From the NCBI RefSeq assembly GCF_007744675.1, contig NZ_CP036269.1, positions 744,001-808,000 on the forward strand: a DNA stretch of 64,000 nt, written 5' to 3'. The stretch is from Gimesia alba (GTDB taxonomy: Bacteria > Planctomycetota > Planctomycetia > Planctomycetales > Planctomycetaceae). Shown in pieces: positions 44,003 through 53,185 of the stretch; within the stretch, counting starts at the first letter, position 1, and each line of letters begins with the position of its first letter. Made by a program: the position numbers and the translations under genes. Below the pieces are notes generated by a model that searched no databases, was not told the DNA's origin, and saw only the letters and a program-made list of their open reading frames with translations.

Positions 44003-44842
44003 ATGAGTGGGATACTGAGGCAGAAATTGGTTGTTGTACTGATGTGTTATTTGACTGCAGGCTGGCTGGTGGTGGCGAATGCGGAAGACCAGCCGGGCAA
44101 GGTGGTGACCAAAACTCACAATTGGCCGGTAAAATTTACGGTCCAAGAGAAGGTCCCGGCTGTGACTCAGAAAAAAATTGAGATCAAGCAGCCCTTCTAT
44201 CCGGCGTTGACGGAAGCTGAGCAGCAAATTCAAACGGCCCTCAATACCGCTACGGAGTGCGATTTTCCGGGCGTCCCTTTGTCGAAAGCGCTGAGTTCAC
44301 TTCAGAAACAGCATAGCATCAATGTTTTTCTTGATGGACTTGCTCTGAAAGAACAAGGTCTCACTACCGATGAGCCGATCAACGTTTCTTTGTCTGGTGT
44401 GCCTTTCAAATCAACTCTGGATATTATTTTGAATCCTATTGGGCTGGATTATGTTGTTGATGGTGAAGTTCTTAAGATTACCACGCAGGAAGAGGCGGCT
44501 CGTACTTTGAAGGTGCGCATTTATCCGGTGGGAGATATGTGCAAGACGCCCGATGACTATGATGCATTAGAAAGCGTGATCCAAAAGACCTGTGTTTTAA
44601 CCAGCCGGTCTCGATCAAAGTATTATCCGGTTGGTGATCTGGTGCTGGGAGCGCCGGGCAAGAAGACCGTTCCCACGGTCTCCGTCGAGGCAAGTATCTC
44701 CGTCGTTCCCCAGTGCAAAGCACTTGTTGTGAACGATACGGATCGGGTCCACACGAAAATTGTTGATTTATTGACTCAGCTCAGACAGGTGCGCAAAGAT
44801 CAGGAAGAGGCACCCGTTAAAAAAGAAGGGAATGCTTACTGA
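44003..44842 (+). CDS. Secreted STN-like domain protein, array copy 3
   Basis: A 279-residue paralogue. The start at 44003 (MSGILRQKLVVV) follows AGGGAAGGAAGAATC; the frame is open for 15 codons upstream. The signal peptide ends VANAED. The core is CDFPGVPLSKALSSLQKQHS, LTTDEPINVSLSGVPFKSTL and LDYVVDGEVLKITTQ. It has the YPVGD motif twice (IYPVGDMC and YYPVGDLV, about 40 residues apart), which suggests internal duplication of that strand. The Gly-rich loop is absent. It ends with ALVVNDTDRVHTKIVDLLTQ and a charged tail. Copy 4 begins 49 bases after its stop. Confidence 0.75.
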   Translation: MSGILRQKLVVVLMCYLTAGWLVVANAEDQPGKVVTKTHNWPVKFTVQEKVPAVTQKKIEIKQPFYPALTEAEQQIQTALNTATECDFPGVPLSKALSSLQKQHSINVFLDGLALKEQGLTTDEPINVSLSGVPFKSTLDIILNPIGLDYVVDGEVLKITTQEEAARTLKVRIYPVGDMCKTPDDYDALESVIQKTCVLTSRSRSKYYPVGDLVLGAPGKKTVPTVSVEASISVVPQCKALVVNDTDRVHTKIVDLLTQLRQVRKDQEEAPVKKEGNAY

Positions 44843-44891
44843 GCGGCGTCTGCTGTCAATCTCAATGTACTATTAAGCATAGGGGACTATC

Positions 44892-45794
44892 ATGAGTGGG
44901 TTGTTCAAACAAAAATTTGTTGTCGCGTCCATGTTCTGTCTGGCAGCAGCAGGCTTTCTGCTTGTGGCCAATGCGGAAGAAAAGCAGAAGGTCAAGAGTG
45001 CTCAAGCGAAAAAACCGTCTGTTCCAGCTGCCTTGCCTGTTTTGGATGTTTCCGTTGCAGAACCATTGCAGCCGACTACACCGCTGTTTTTTCCGGAATT
45101 GACGAAGTTCGAGAAGCAGTTTCAGGAGCAGTTGAAGGAAAATGTGGAAGCAGAATTTGTGGATGCTCCTTTGTCGGATGTCATGAAATTCTATGAAGAT
45201 TCGACCGGGGCCAATATTGTGATATTTGCGAATGACCTGGGAGAAGAAGGTCTGACAGTGGATGAGCCCGTTGCCATTTCTCTTGAGAAGGTTTCGTTGA
45301 AGACGGCGTTGGAGCTGATCTTGGAGCCGATCGGTCTGACTTACGTGGTCGACCGGGATGTTGTGAAGATCACAACGAAGTATAAAGCCGCTGAAATGCT
45401 GAAAACTCGCGTTTATCCAGTGGGAGATTTTGGAAATTCTCCACAAGACTATGTCGCACTGGAAGTCGCAATTCGCAATGCCGGCCTGGGTCAATGGCGT
45501 GAACGGAAGACGTCTGCGACTCCTCCTCAACCCGCTCAGGCAGGGGGCTTTGGTGGAGGCGGTGGAGGCCTTGGTGGTGGTGGCGGCGGTTTCTTTCAAC
45601 TTGGTGGTGGTGGAGGTTTTGGTGGCGGCGTTCCGGGGATGGGACAAAGTTCCGCCGTTTATGAAGAAGGAGAAGGCGGTACTATTTCTGTGGTGCCTCA
45701 AAGTAAGTCACTGGTCATCAGCCAGACCTATCGGGCTCACAATGCGATTGTGGACCTGCTGACTCAGCTTCGTCAGGCACGCGCTATTGAATAA
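44892..45794 (+). CDS. Secreted STN-like domain protein, array copy 4, with Gly-rich loop
   Basis: A 300-residue paralogue. ATG 44892 follows AGGGGACTATC. The signal peptide ends VANAEE. The core is AEFVDAPLSDVMKFYEDSTG, LTVDEPVAISLEKVSLKTAL and LTYVVDRDVVKITTK, then YPVGDFGNSPQDYVALEVAI. Between about residues 215 and 255 there is a very glycine-rich loop with GGGGG and FGGG runs (bases about 45543-45650), and it closes with SLVISQTYRAHNAIVDLLTQ. The glycine loop is an expanded form of the one in copies 1 and 5 and may be flexible or surface-exposed. It is in the middle of the array and is probably read with its neighbours. Confidence 0.75.
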   Translation: MSGLFKQKFVVASMFCLAAAGFLLVANAEEKQKVKSAQAKKPSVPAALPVLDVSVAEPLQPTTPLFFPELTKFEKQFQEQLKENVEAEFVDAPLSDVMKFYEDSTGANIVIFANDLGEEGLTVDEPVAISLEKVSLKTALELILEPIGLTYVVDRDVVKITTKYKAAEMLKTRVYPVGDFGNSPQDYVALEVAIRNAGLGQWRERKTSATPPQPAQAGGFGGGGGGLGGGGGGFFQLGGGGGFGGGVPGMGQSSAVYEEGEGGTISVVPQSKSLVISQTYRAHNAIVDLLTQLRQARAIE

Positions 45795-45830
45795 TCACAT
45801 TTGAAACAGGAAACAGCAAAGGAGGATTTT

Positions 45831-46580
45831 ATGCGATACAAGAACAGACGAACCACAGCGTTGATGGTTACTGCGTGCCTGTTGAGTGCGGGCTGGTTGG
45901 CGATGTCCGTGCATGCGGAAGAGAAGCAGGCGAAACAAGCTTTTTACCCGGCGTTGACGGAACGCGAAGAGAAGTTAGAAGCAGCGTTACGAGCAGATAC
46001 AGAATGTGAATTTCCAGAGATCCCACTCGAGGAAGTGATAACTTTTTTTAGTGAACTGCACAACGTACCTATTGTGATTCAACGTACAGATTTGAAAGAC
46101 ATTAATCTTACTGTTGATGAGCCGATCGATGTTAAGCTCACGGATCTTTCTCTCAAAAATGCCTTGATTCAAATTCTGGATCCGATTGAGCTGACGTATG
46201 TGGTCGATCGGGATCTGATCCTGATTACCTCTAAAGATAAAGCGGCGCAAATGCTGAAACCCCGCGTTTATCCCGTGGGAGATTTATGCCGTTCCGGACC
46301 TGATGACTATCAGATTCTGGCAGAGGCGATCCGGAATTCGAATTTGGGGGATTGGAAGTGGGAAGAGCTGCCTTCTGCTCCTGGGGGATTCGGTGGAGGT
46401 GTGGGGCCGCAACCTCGTCGTGTTGTCAATCACGCAGGGGGGACGATCTCAGAGGTACCAGAGAGCCATTCGTTGGTGATCAGCCAGACGTACCACGCCC
46501 ACAATGCGATTGTGGAACTGTTAACCCAGCTTCGGCAGGCACGTGCTGCTCAACTGAAGAGTCCTGATCCAGCTCTGTAA
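45831..46580 (+). CDS. Secreted STN-like domain protein, array copy 5
   Basis: A 249-residue paralogue, the last of the array. ATG 45831 is preceded by AAAGGAGGATTTT, the best ribosome site of the five; the frame is open ten codons upstream. The signal peptide ends SVHAEE. The core is CEFPEIPLEEVITFFSELHN, LTVDEPIDVKLTDLSLKNAL and LTYVVDRDLILITSK, then YPVGDLCRSGPDDYQILAEA, a short GGFGGG loop and the end SLVISQTYHAHNAIVELLTQ. It is the shortest copy because the segment between signal peptide and core is reduced. It converges on the large cytochrome gene with a terminator between them. Confidence 0.75.
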   Translation: MRYKNRRTTALMVTACLLSAGWLAMSVHAEEKQAKQAFYPALTEREEKLEAALRADTECEFPEIPLEEVITFFSELHNVPIVIQRTDLKDINLTVDEPIDVKLTDLSLKNALIQILDPIELTYVVDRDLILITSKDKAAQMLKPRVYPVGDLCRSGPDDYQILAEAIRNSNLGDWKWEELPSAPGGFGGGVGPQPRRVVNHAGGTISEVPESHSLVISQTYHAHNAIVELLTQLRQARAAQLKSPDPAL

Positions 46581-46590
46581 AACCGAGTGA

Positions 46591-46625
46591 AAAACGAAGC
46601 GGGCCGAGGGGAGCAGCCCGCTTCG
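46591..46625 (-). terminator. Terminator of the PVC cytochrome gene
   Basis: CGAAGCGGGC and GCCCGCTTCG form a perfect 10-base stem with an 11-base loop. On the minus strand it is followed by TTTTTC, giving a good intrinsic terminator nine bases after the stop of the 46634 gene. On the plus strand there is no T-run. Confidence 0.75.
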
Positions 46626-46633
46626 CAGGCGGC

Positions 46634-49600
46634 TTATTTACCGCCGTTGGGGGTACGACTCATAATATAGGAGAACAGGTCTTTGACTTCCTGATCGCTC
46701 AGGTTTTTGGTCAGACCGTCGGGCATCAGAGAAAGGTCAAGCGCTTTGAGGATATCGATCTCATCTTTGTTAATGAGTACCGTCTGACCTTTGATGTCTC
46801 TGAGTGTGATGGTTTTCGTGGTCTGTTCATCAATCAGACCGGTGACGGTTTTCCCGTCTTCGGTGACGATCAGGAAGTTTGTGAACTCTTCGCGGATGGC
46901 GGCACTCGGATCGACGACCGCCAGCAGCATGAAGTTCAGGTTGTCCCGTTCATAGCCAGTCAGTTTCGGGCCGGCTTTGCCTCCCTCGCCATACAGAGTA
47001 TGGCAGGCGGCGCAGGTTTTGTTGAACAGAACTTTCCCGGCAGAGAATTGGCCTCCCCCCGCTTTGACCAGACTGGCGACGCGTTTCATCTCCTGTTTTT
47101 TTTCCTCGTTGGTGCTGCCGCGCACTTTACCCCAGTGTTTTTTGATGCTGGCTTTGATTTCCGGATCATCGTGCAGAGCCATCTGTTGCACGACATCCAG
47201 CGGAATCGTGTTGGCTTTGATTCGCCAGGCATCGACTTCACCCAGGAACTGTTTGCTCCAGGCTTTACGGCTGGCCAGAACCCGTTGTGCAGTGCCGCGA
47301 ACATCATGTTCGTCGAGCAGGGTACTGTGATAGCGGGCCAGGATATTTTTGCCGATACTCGGATTGTCGAAATTCATCAACGCCTGTAACGCAACCCGTT
47401 TGAGCGAATGCGTGTCGGCACCGCTTGAGGAAAGGATCGCGGTCAGAGGGCCGACGGCAGCTTTGGTCTTGAGCTGTCCCAGAATTTCAATGTAGGTGAG
47501 ACGCGTTGGTCGATCGGCGTTTTTATCGGCGATGATTTTCAAGGCGCGGCTGGTGGCTTCCTTATCACCCAGACGCAGCGCCAGAGCGAGATCAGATTCG
47601 CCCAGGCTCTTCTGATATTCGGCCAGACCTTTGCTGAGTTCTTCCGGTAGATTATCAATTTTCTGACCACGGAACGCTTCGAGCATGCCGACCATCAGCT
47701 TTTCTTTATGCTGATCGGAGGGAGCCAGCTTGAGCAGTTCGGCACACATCGCATAATTTTCTTCACCACCCGCCATCGCGTAACGCTGCATGATGCGTTC
47801 GAGGATATAGTCCTCTACCATTTTCACCTGCCAGAATTCCGGCTTGGAGAACAGCTTCAACACGGCTTCCCGGTCGGACGTCGCTTTGCTTTCAATCGCC
47901 CACCACAAGAGCAGCGGAATATGCAGGTCTTCGAGGTCCTCTTCTCGCTGCAGCAGGACTTCGGTCATTGCGAGACCGGTTTCCGCCGGGAGGCGTTTTG
48001 CAGAGGAAGCGAGCTGTGAACGGACCTCGGCGTAGGGTTCTGTTTTCGCAAGTTCGACGAGTGACTCCTTTAAATGCTTCGATGTCCGGTGTTGATCGCC
48101 GAGTAGACGAATGGTCCAGCGGCGGACATGTTGATCACGGTGTCCCAGCAGTTCCAGTGCGAGTTGTTCATCGAAGGCGCCCAATTGATTCAGTGCCCAG
48201 AGGGCTTCTAGAGCGCGGTCATCGTTGTCACTTTTTGCGATTTTCAGCAATTCCGGAATCATTGACTGATCGCCGCGTTCGCCGATGACCTGGACTGCTT
48301 TCTGGCGGAACCATTTGTTGGAATGGCCCAGCGTTTCGATCAGCTCGGCGTTGGTTTGTTTGCTGAGGTCGAACGGTTTGATGGGTTGGAAGTTGGTTGG
48401 TTTCAAACGATAAATCCGTCCGCTGGTTTTGTGCCAGTTGTCGCGAGGGTCGACGTGCGTCAGGCGGCTGTCGTACCAGTCAGCGAGATAGACGCAGCCG
48501 TCGGGGCCGACTTTGATATCTACCGGGCGGAACCAGCGATCTTGTGTGAGCACGATCGGCGGCATGTCTTCGGTGCGGTAAGTCGAGGTATCGGGAATCA
48601 GATGACTGGCCATCACGCGGTTGTGCAGCGAGTTGGCCGCGAAGACCGCGCCATTGTATTTGGCGGGAAAGATGCCCCCTTCGTAAATCGAGAAGGTCTG
48701 GCTGAATCGTTCCTGATAACCTTTGTGGCGCATATGTTCGTAATAGCCGAAGGCGTAAGAATTGGTCAGTGGGCCATGTTTGCCCCAGTTCTTTTTGGCA
48801 TAGCCGCCCTGGGCGTAATGCATGCCGCGGGTGCCGCCGTTGTTGGTGCCTGAAAAGACGCGGCCTTTGGAATCGATCTCCACGCTGAACGTGTTGCCGC
48901 CCCCCTCTGCATAGATTTCGAAAATTTTACTGTCGGGGTGATAACGCCAGATCATCTGGCCTTTGAAGTGCACGCCTTTGGTCGCTTTGGAACTGACGGT
49001 GCCGGTGGTGGTACTGCCGTTCGCGCCGTAGAGCCAGCCATCAGGACCCCACTTGATGCTGTTGGCAACCGAGTGTGTATCTTCCAGACCGAAGCCGGAG
49101 AGATGGACTTCGGGATCGCCGTCGGGAATATCATCGCCGTTGGCGTCAGGATAAAACATCAGGTAAGGGGGATTGAGGACCCAGATACCTCCCTTGCCGA
49201 CGGTGACCGCGGAGACAATGTTCAAACCGGTGATGACGTCTTTGATTTTATCAAAGGTGCCGTCGCCGTCGGTGTCTTCGAGAACCGAAATTTTGTCGGC
49301 TCCCTTCACGTGGTTGGGCGGGGCCTGGGGGACTTTATCGAAGACAGCTCGCAAGTACTGATCGTATTTGACGACTTTCAGACCGGCGGGGAAGGGATAC
49401 TGCAGATATTGCACGACCCACATCCGGCCGCGATGGTCGAAGCTCATGTAGAGGGGTTGCATGACTTCGGGTTCGGCGGCAATGCTTTCCATTTCGAAGT
49501 CTTTATGGACCTGAAACAGTTTAACGGCTTCTTCCGGGGGGGTCGGATCAGATTCATCGCCGACTTCGCCTTTGCCTTTGAAGGCTTTCATGACCTTGTC

Positions 49601-50497
49601 GACCTGTTCGTTACCAGCGAGGTCGGTTTTGAAACGGTCGCGTGTGATCTTACCGGCGACATCAACCTGAGGGGATTCTTTTTTCAGGCACCAGTAGATG
49701 GCGTTGACCAGCGTGTGGGTGAACGTGTTGATTTTGAAATCGCCGGGATGACCGAGCGAAGTGTAGAACACGCGTGATTTATTGTAGGTGTTCGTCCAGG
49801 CGACGGGCATCTGAACTGGTTGCCCTTCGACGTTGGAGAGGCCACGCAACAGCGTTTTAGTAGAACGTTTGAGATTGATGCTCTTATACATCGAACCTTC
49901 GCTGCGGAAATATTTATTGCGGACCGTCGCCATGATCGGGTCTTGTTCGGCGCGCAGTTGAGTGGTCACGTCGGTTGGTGTTTTGTTACCGAAGTCGCCC
50001 GCGTATTCGCCGCCGAGGACTTCTGTGTCGAAGTCTTTCCATTCGACATAGCCGTCGGCGGGTTTACCTTTACTGAGAGCGAAGCCGTGACTGGAGGTGC
50101 GGAGCGCGACCAGCGGTTTGCCGGCGGCGAGGTAATTGCGGATCAGTTTCAGCTGCGCGGCGGGCAGCGTTTTACGACGGACACTGAGGAACAGCAGGTC
50201 GGCATCCTTGAGGGCGTCCAGGCCGGGGAAGGAGTTCGGATCGTCTTTGTCGGGGAAAATGAACTGAGTGCGGAAGCCGAGCGGCTGCAGATGTGCTTTG
50301 GCAAACGCGGGCAGGCTATCGGCGGTTTTATAACCTTCTTCACCGATCATAAACAGGATCAACGGGTGGTCGGCGGGAGTGGCCGCTTTGGATGTTGCCT
50401 GTTTTTCTGCACCTGAGAGAGAGAAACAGGCGAGGCTACAGAACCCGAAAAATACAAACAGGGAGAGTGTGTGCTTCAGAAAAACTCTGTTCAGCAT
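46634..50497 (-). CDS. PVC-type heme-binding CxxCH protein with ThuA domain
   Basis: A 1287-residue secreted protein (signal peptide ending LSGAEK). Domains in order: ThuA-like (about 45-270, with VALRTSSHGFALSKGK and GGEYAGDFGN), a membrane-bound-dehydrogenase or glucose/sorbosone-dehydrogenase-like propeller (about 315-700, with VLEDTDGDGTFDK, KWGPDGWLYGANG and VGPDGCVYLADWYD), HEAT-like repeats (about 710-1120) and a C-terminal cytochrome c domain with the haem site CAACH at Cys1162 to His1166. This architecture is a hallmark of Planctomycetes. It probably oxidises a sugar or related compound in the periplasm and passes electrons to its haem; the substrate is unknown. Haem attachment would need the ResB-CcsA protein of this window. 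It appears to be a single gene with its own terminator. Confidence 0.92.
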   Translation of the reverse strand: MLNRVFLKHTLSLFVFFGFCSLACFSLSGAEKQATSKAATPADHPLILFMIGEEGYKTADSLPAFAKAHLQPLGFRTQFIFPDKDDPNSFPGLDALKDADLLFLSVRRKTLPAAQLKLIRNYLAAGKPLVALRTSSHGFALSKGKPADGYVEWKDFDTEVLGGEYAGDFGNKTPTDVTTQLRAEQDPIMATVRNKYFRSEGSMYKSINLKRSTKTLLRGLSNVEGQPVQMPVAWTNTYNKSRVFYTSLGHPGDFKINTFTHTLVNAIYWCLKKESPQVDVAGKITRDRFKTDLAGNEQVDKVMKAFKGKGEVGDESDPTPPEEAVKLFQVHKDFEMESIAAEPEVMQPLYMSFDHRGRMWVVQYLQYPFPAGLKVVKYDQYLRAVFDKVPQAPPNHVKGADKISVLEDTDGDGTFDKIKDVITGLNIVSAVTVGKGGIWVLNPPYLMFYPDANGDDIPDGDPEVHLSGFGLEDTHSVANSIKWGPDGWLYGANGSTTTGTVSSKATKGVHFKGQMIWRYHPDSKIFEIYAEGGGNTFSVEIDSKGRVFSGTNNGGTRGMHYAQGGYAKKNWGKHGPLTNSYAFGYYEHMRHKGYQERFSQTFSIYEGGIFPAKYNGAVFAANSLHNRVMASHLIPDTSTYRTEDMPPIVLTQDRWFRPVDIKVGPDGCVYLADWYDSRLTHVDPRDNWHKTSGRIYRLKPTNFQPIKPFDLSKQTNAELIETLGHSNKWFRQKAVQVIGERGDQSMIPELLKIAKSDNDDRALEALWALNQLGAFDEQLALELLGHRDQHVRRWTIRLLGDQHRTSKHLKESLVELAKTEPYAEVRSQLASSAKRLPAETGLAMTEVLLQREEDLEDLHIPLLLWWAIESKATSDREAVLKLFSKPEFWQVKMVEDYILERIMQRYAMAGGEENYAMCAELLKLAPSDQHKEKLMVGMLEAFRGQKIDNLPEELSKGLAEYQKSLGESDLALALRLGDKEATSRALKIIADKNADRPTRLTYIEILGQLKTKAAVGPLTAILSSSGADTHSLKRVALQALMNFDNPSIGKNILARYHSTLLDEHDVRGTAQRVLASRKAWSKQFLGEVDAWRIKANTIPLDVVQQMALHDDPEIKASIKKHWGKVRGSTNEEKKQEMKRVASLVKAGGGQFSAGKVLFNKTCAACHTLYGEGGKAGPKLTGYERDNLNFMLLAVVDPSAAIREEFTNFLIVTEDGKTVTGLIDEQTTKTITLRDIKGQTVLINKDEIDILKALDLSLMPDGLTKNLSDQEVKDLFSYIMSRTPNGGK

Positions 50498-50711
50498 GGT
50501 GAATCACTTCTTGATCTATAAAATAAAGGAAACTAATTAAAGGTTGGGTTTTCATAATAACAGCCCGCTTCGGGCTCTGTCACCCGACATTTGACGACTT
50601 TTCTGAAGAATATCGCGAGTGAGACCATTCCTGTTTCTTTATTCGATGCTCGATTTTAAGTGGTTATCAAGTCATTGTTTATGGTCTAATCGTTGTGCTG
50701 ATTTGTCATCA

Positions 50712-51341
50712 ATGACAGTCGAAACGAATGTTGGATTTCGTTCTTCCCATTCTTGGAGGAGAGACAGGATTATCAAATCGCGATGGATTCAGATTCTGTT
50801 TGGAATTTCGCTGCTTGTCGGTTGCTGGCTGGCGATGATGGGCGTGCATGAACTGGGCCATGTGATTGGCGGTCTGGTGACCGGGGGAGAGATCGCCCGG
50901 GTGGTGCTGCATCCATTGGCGATTTCCCGCACGGATTTTTCTGTAAATCCTCATCCGGCGGTGGTGGTTTGGGCTGGCCCTCTGTGGGGCGTTTTGTTCC
51001 CACTGGGATTGTTCCTGGTTGCGAACCGGCTGCGCTGGTCGGTGGTATCATGGGCGCAGTTCTTTGCGGGTTTCTGCCTGATTGCCAACGGTGCTTACAT
51101 TGCCGGTGGTGCGCTGGAAGGGATCGGTGATTGCGGCGTGATGCGGCAAACGGGGACGCCGCTGTGGGTGATGTGGGGGTTTGGGCTGCTGACAGTGCCC
51201 GCCGGTTTCTGGCTCTGGCATCGGCTCGGTTCATTCCGGGACTGGTGGCGGAATCCGGAACGCGTTTCAGAACAGAGCGCGTGGGGCCTGTTTCTAGCGG
51301 TGATGGTGCTAGTCGTGCTGATGGTCTATTTTTCTGCCTGA
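50712..51341 (+). CDS. Membrane protein with HExxH motif (M50-like)
   Basis: A 209-residue membrane protein with about five hydrophobic segments. The first helix contains MGVHELGHVIGG (His46, Glu47, His50), the zinc-binding pattern of site-2-protease-like M50 peptidases, and a Gly-rich NPHPAVVVWAGPLWGVLFPL segment in the place of the family's NPDG-type region, although the DG pair is not seen. It may therefore be an active intramembrane peptidase or a degenerate relative. The start at ATG 50712 is uncertain; the frame is open 31 codons upstream. No anti-sigma or other likely substrate gene is adjacent. Confidence 0.6.
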   Translation: MTVETNVGFRSSHSWRRDRIIKSRWIQILFGISLLVGCWLAMMGVHELGHVIGGLVTGGEIARVVLHPLAISRTDFSVNPHPAVVVWAGPLWGVLFPLGLFLVANRLRWSVVSWAQFFAGFCLIANGAYIAGGALEGIGDCGVMRQTGTPLWVMWGFGLLTVPAGFWLWHRLGSFRDWWRNPERVSEQSAWGLFLAVMVLVVLMVYFSA

Positions 51342-51423
51342 TCCCTGTTTCCGGTTTGCTCGCGGTATCTTGTTTCTGCTATCGTGGAAGCAGACCAGAA
51401 TCATTTTTCCAGGAGAACCATTC

Positions 51424-52404
51424 ATGTCCGCTATGAAGAATCGTCGTGAAATGTTGGGAATCAGTGCCGCGAGTGCGGCTGCGTTGTGTCTACCTGCGAT
51501 CAGCAGTGCAAAACAACCGAAAACGAAAATGAAAACCTTTACGTATAAAACGGTCGGTGATCTCCAGATCAAAGCCGACGTGCATCGGGCCGACGATAAC
51601 AAGACGCGGCCTGTGCTGGTCTGGTTTCATGGCGGCGCATTGATCGTGGGACATCGGGGTGGCGTGAGTGGTCGCGTGCTGAAGGATATGCTGGGCGCCG
51701 GTTATACCGTCGTGTCGTTTGATTATCGGCTGGCTCCCGAAACCAAACTGCCGGAGATCATTGCCGACCTGGAAGACGGCTTTACCTGGTTGCACGAAAA
51801 AGGGCCCGATTTGTTTAATGTCGATACGAGCAAGGTTGCGGTCTCGGGCGGATCGGCGGGGGGCTGTCTGACGCTGGTCTCTGGCTTTAGAGCAAAACCG
51901 CGACCGACGGTGCTGGTGCCCTTTTGGGGATACGGGGATTTGATTGGTGACTGGATCGGCAAGCCGAGCCCGCATGAACGTCATCAGACGAAATTCACCA
52001 AAGAAGAAGCCTACGCGCAGGTGGGCGACGGCCCGATTGCCGATTCGCGGGAGAGCAAAAAAGAGCGGGGGGCTTTTTATCAGTATTGTCGTCAGCAGGG
52101 AATCTGGCCGAAAGAGGTCGCCGGCTGGGACCATCACCGCGAACCAGAAAAGTTTTATCCGTATATGACAATCAAGAACGTGACGAAAGAGTATCCACCG
52201 ACGCTGATGGTGCATGGCACGAAAGACACGGATGTGCCTTATGAGCAGTCGACGATGCTGGCCGAACAGTTCCAGCAGCATGGCGTCGAACACAAGCTGG
52301 TAACGATCCCGAATGGCGAACACGGACTGGCGGGCGGTGATCCGAAACTGATCGATGATGCCTATCAGCAGGCGTTTGCATTTATCCACGATCGGATGCG
52401 TTGA
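51424..52404 (+). CDS. Exported alpha/beta hydrolase (esterase/lipase-like)
   Basis: A 326-residue protein. The start at 51424 has CAGGAGAA upstream. The N-terminus SAMKNRREMLGISAASAAAL has twin Arg followed by a hydrophobic stretch, so Tat export is possible. The fold is alpha/beta hydrolase of the hormone-sensitive-lipase-like group: oxyanion motif WFHGGALIVGH, nucleophile Ser in AVSGGSAGGCL, Asp in GTKDTDVPYEQ and His in NGEHGLAGG. It should cleave carboxyl esters; the natural substrate is unknown. It is followed at 37 bases by a small membrane protein gene. Confidence 0.85.
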   Translation: MSAMKNRREMLGISAASAAALCLPAISSAKQPKTKMKTFTYKTVGDLQIKADVHRADDNKTRPVLVWFHGGALIVGHRGGVSGRVLKDMLGAGYTVVSFDYRLAPETKLPEIIADLEDGFTWLHEKGPDLFNVDTSKVAVSGGSAGGCLTLVSGFRAKPRPTVLVPFWGYGDLIGDWIGKPSPHERHQTKFTKEEAYAQVGDGPIADSRESKKERGAFYQYCRQQGIWPKEVAGWDHHREPEKFYPYMTIKNVTKEYPPTLMVHGTKDTDVPYEQSTMLAEQFQQHGVEHKLVTIPNGEHGLAGGDPKLIDDAYQQAFAFIHDRMR

Positions 52405-52441
52405 AAAGATCTCCCGCAGGTCGAAGAGCGGAGGACCGAGC

Positions 52442-53074
52442 ATGTCACAGTCAGAAGTCTATATTGCACCGGTATCACTGCAGGCCATTGTGTCCTCTGC
52501 TTTGGGAGTGTTTTGTATTTGTGCCATGCTATTTCCCTGGCTGGCGTTGTTAGCGGTTCCCGGTGTTGTTCTGGGTTACCTGGCACTGAAGTCGATTCGT
52601 CGCTACGAACTCAGTGGTCGGAAACTGGCGAAAGTGGGGATCTGCCTTTCACTGATTTTTGGCATTCTCGCACCGGTCTGGTACGAGATCCAGTTTCGAT
52701 CTGAAACGTTGCCTGGATACCAACGTTTCAATTTTGCCGCCATCATGCAGGACAGGCAGCACTCCGAGGAGAAGCTGGCGGCGCTGGTGGGAGAGCATGT
52801 CTGTCTGAAAGGATACGCGCTGCCCCGCAGGGAAATTCAGTTGAACGAATTTCAGATGGGTTACGAGCGGCCAGACGCATCGTTCGGATGGAAGCCTGAT
52901 CCGGAGAAAACACTCATGGTCCAACTGCCTGACGGGAAATCCTGGAAGTGGCATTATGAGCCAATTGCTGTTTCAGGAACATTGGTTCGAAATCCGAATG
53001 CAGAATCCAATTCGGATGCCCCCGGATTTAAACTGGTTCAAAGTGAAGTAGCGAAGGCGTTCGTTTTTCCCTGA
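52442..53074 (+). CDS. DUF4190-like membrane protein of unknown function
   Basis: A 210-residue protein. ATG 52442 is preceded by GCGGAGGACCGAGC. Residues about 15-80 form two membrane helices with LGVFCICAMLFPWLALLAVPGVVLGYLALKSIRR and KLAKVGICLSLIFGILAP between them, the pattern of DUF4190 proteins (not a continuous motif). The remaining 130 residues are soluble and contain VCLKGYALPRREIQLNEF and KTLMVQLPDGKSWKWH; this part resembles proteins annotated as DUF3299-like in bacteria, but I am not certain. It overlaps no other real gene. No function can be assigned. Confidence 0.6.
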   Translation: MSQSEVYIAPVSLQAIVSSALGVFCICAMLFPWLALLAVPGVVLGYLALKSIRRYELSGRKLAKVGICLSLIFGILAPVWYEIQFRSETLPGYQRFNFAAIMQDRQHSEEKLAALVGEHVCLKGYALPRREIQLNEFQMGYERPDASFGWKPDPEKTLMVQLPDGKSWKWHYEPIAVSGTLVRNPNAESNSDAPGFKLVQSEVAKAFVFP

Positions 53075-53185
53075 TTTTAAAAGACAAGAATCCCCTTGAG
53101 GCGTATCTATCAGTTGTGTCTCTTGGCGTAAGATCATCACTGGCACGCAGATAAACTTTCAGAAAACAATCAGGAGAAATGCAGT

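Noticed and set aside
42216-46580. Reading the five STN-like genes as a secretin operon
   Set aside because: None has the C-terminal secretin barrel and no type II secretion genes are adjacent; they are free-standing paralogues.
47708-50416. Plus-strand frames of up to 279 codons opposite the PVC cytochrome gene
   Set aside because: Antisense shadows; the minus-strand protein has intact ThuA, propeller, HEAT and CxxCH parts.
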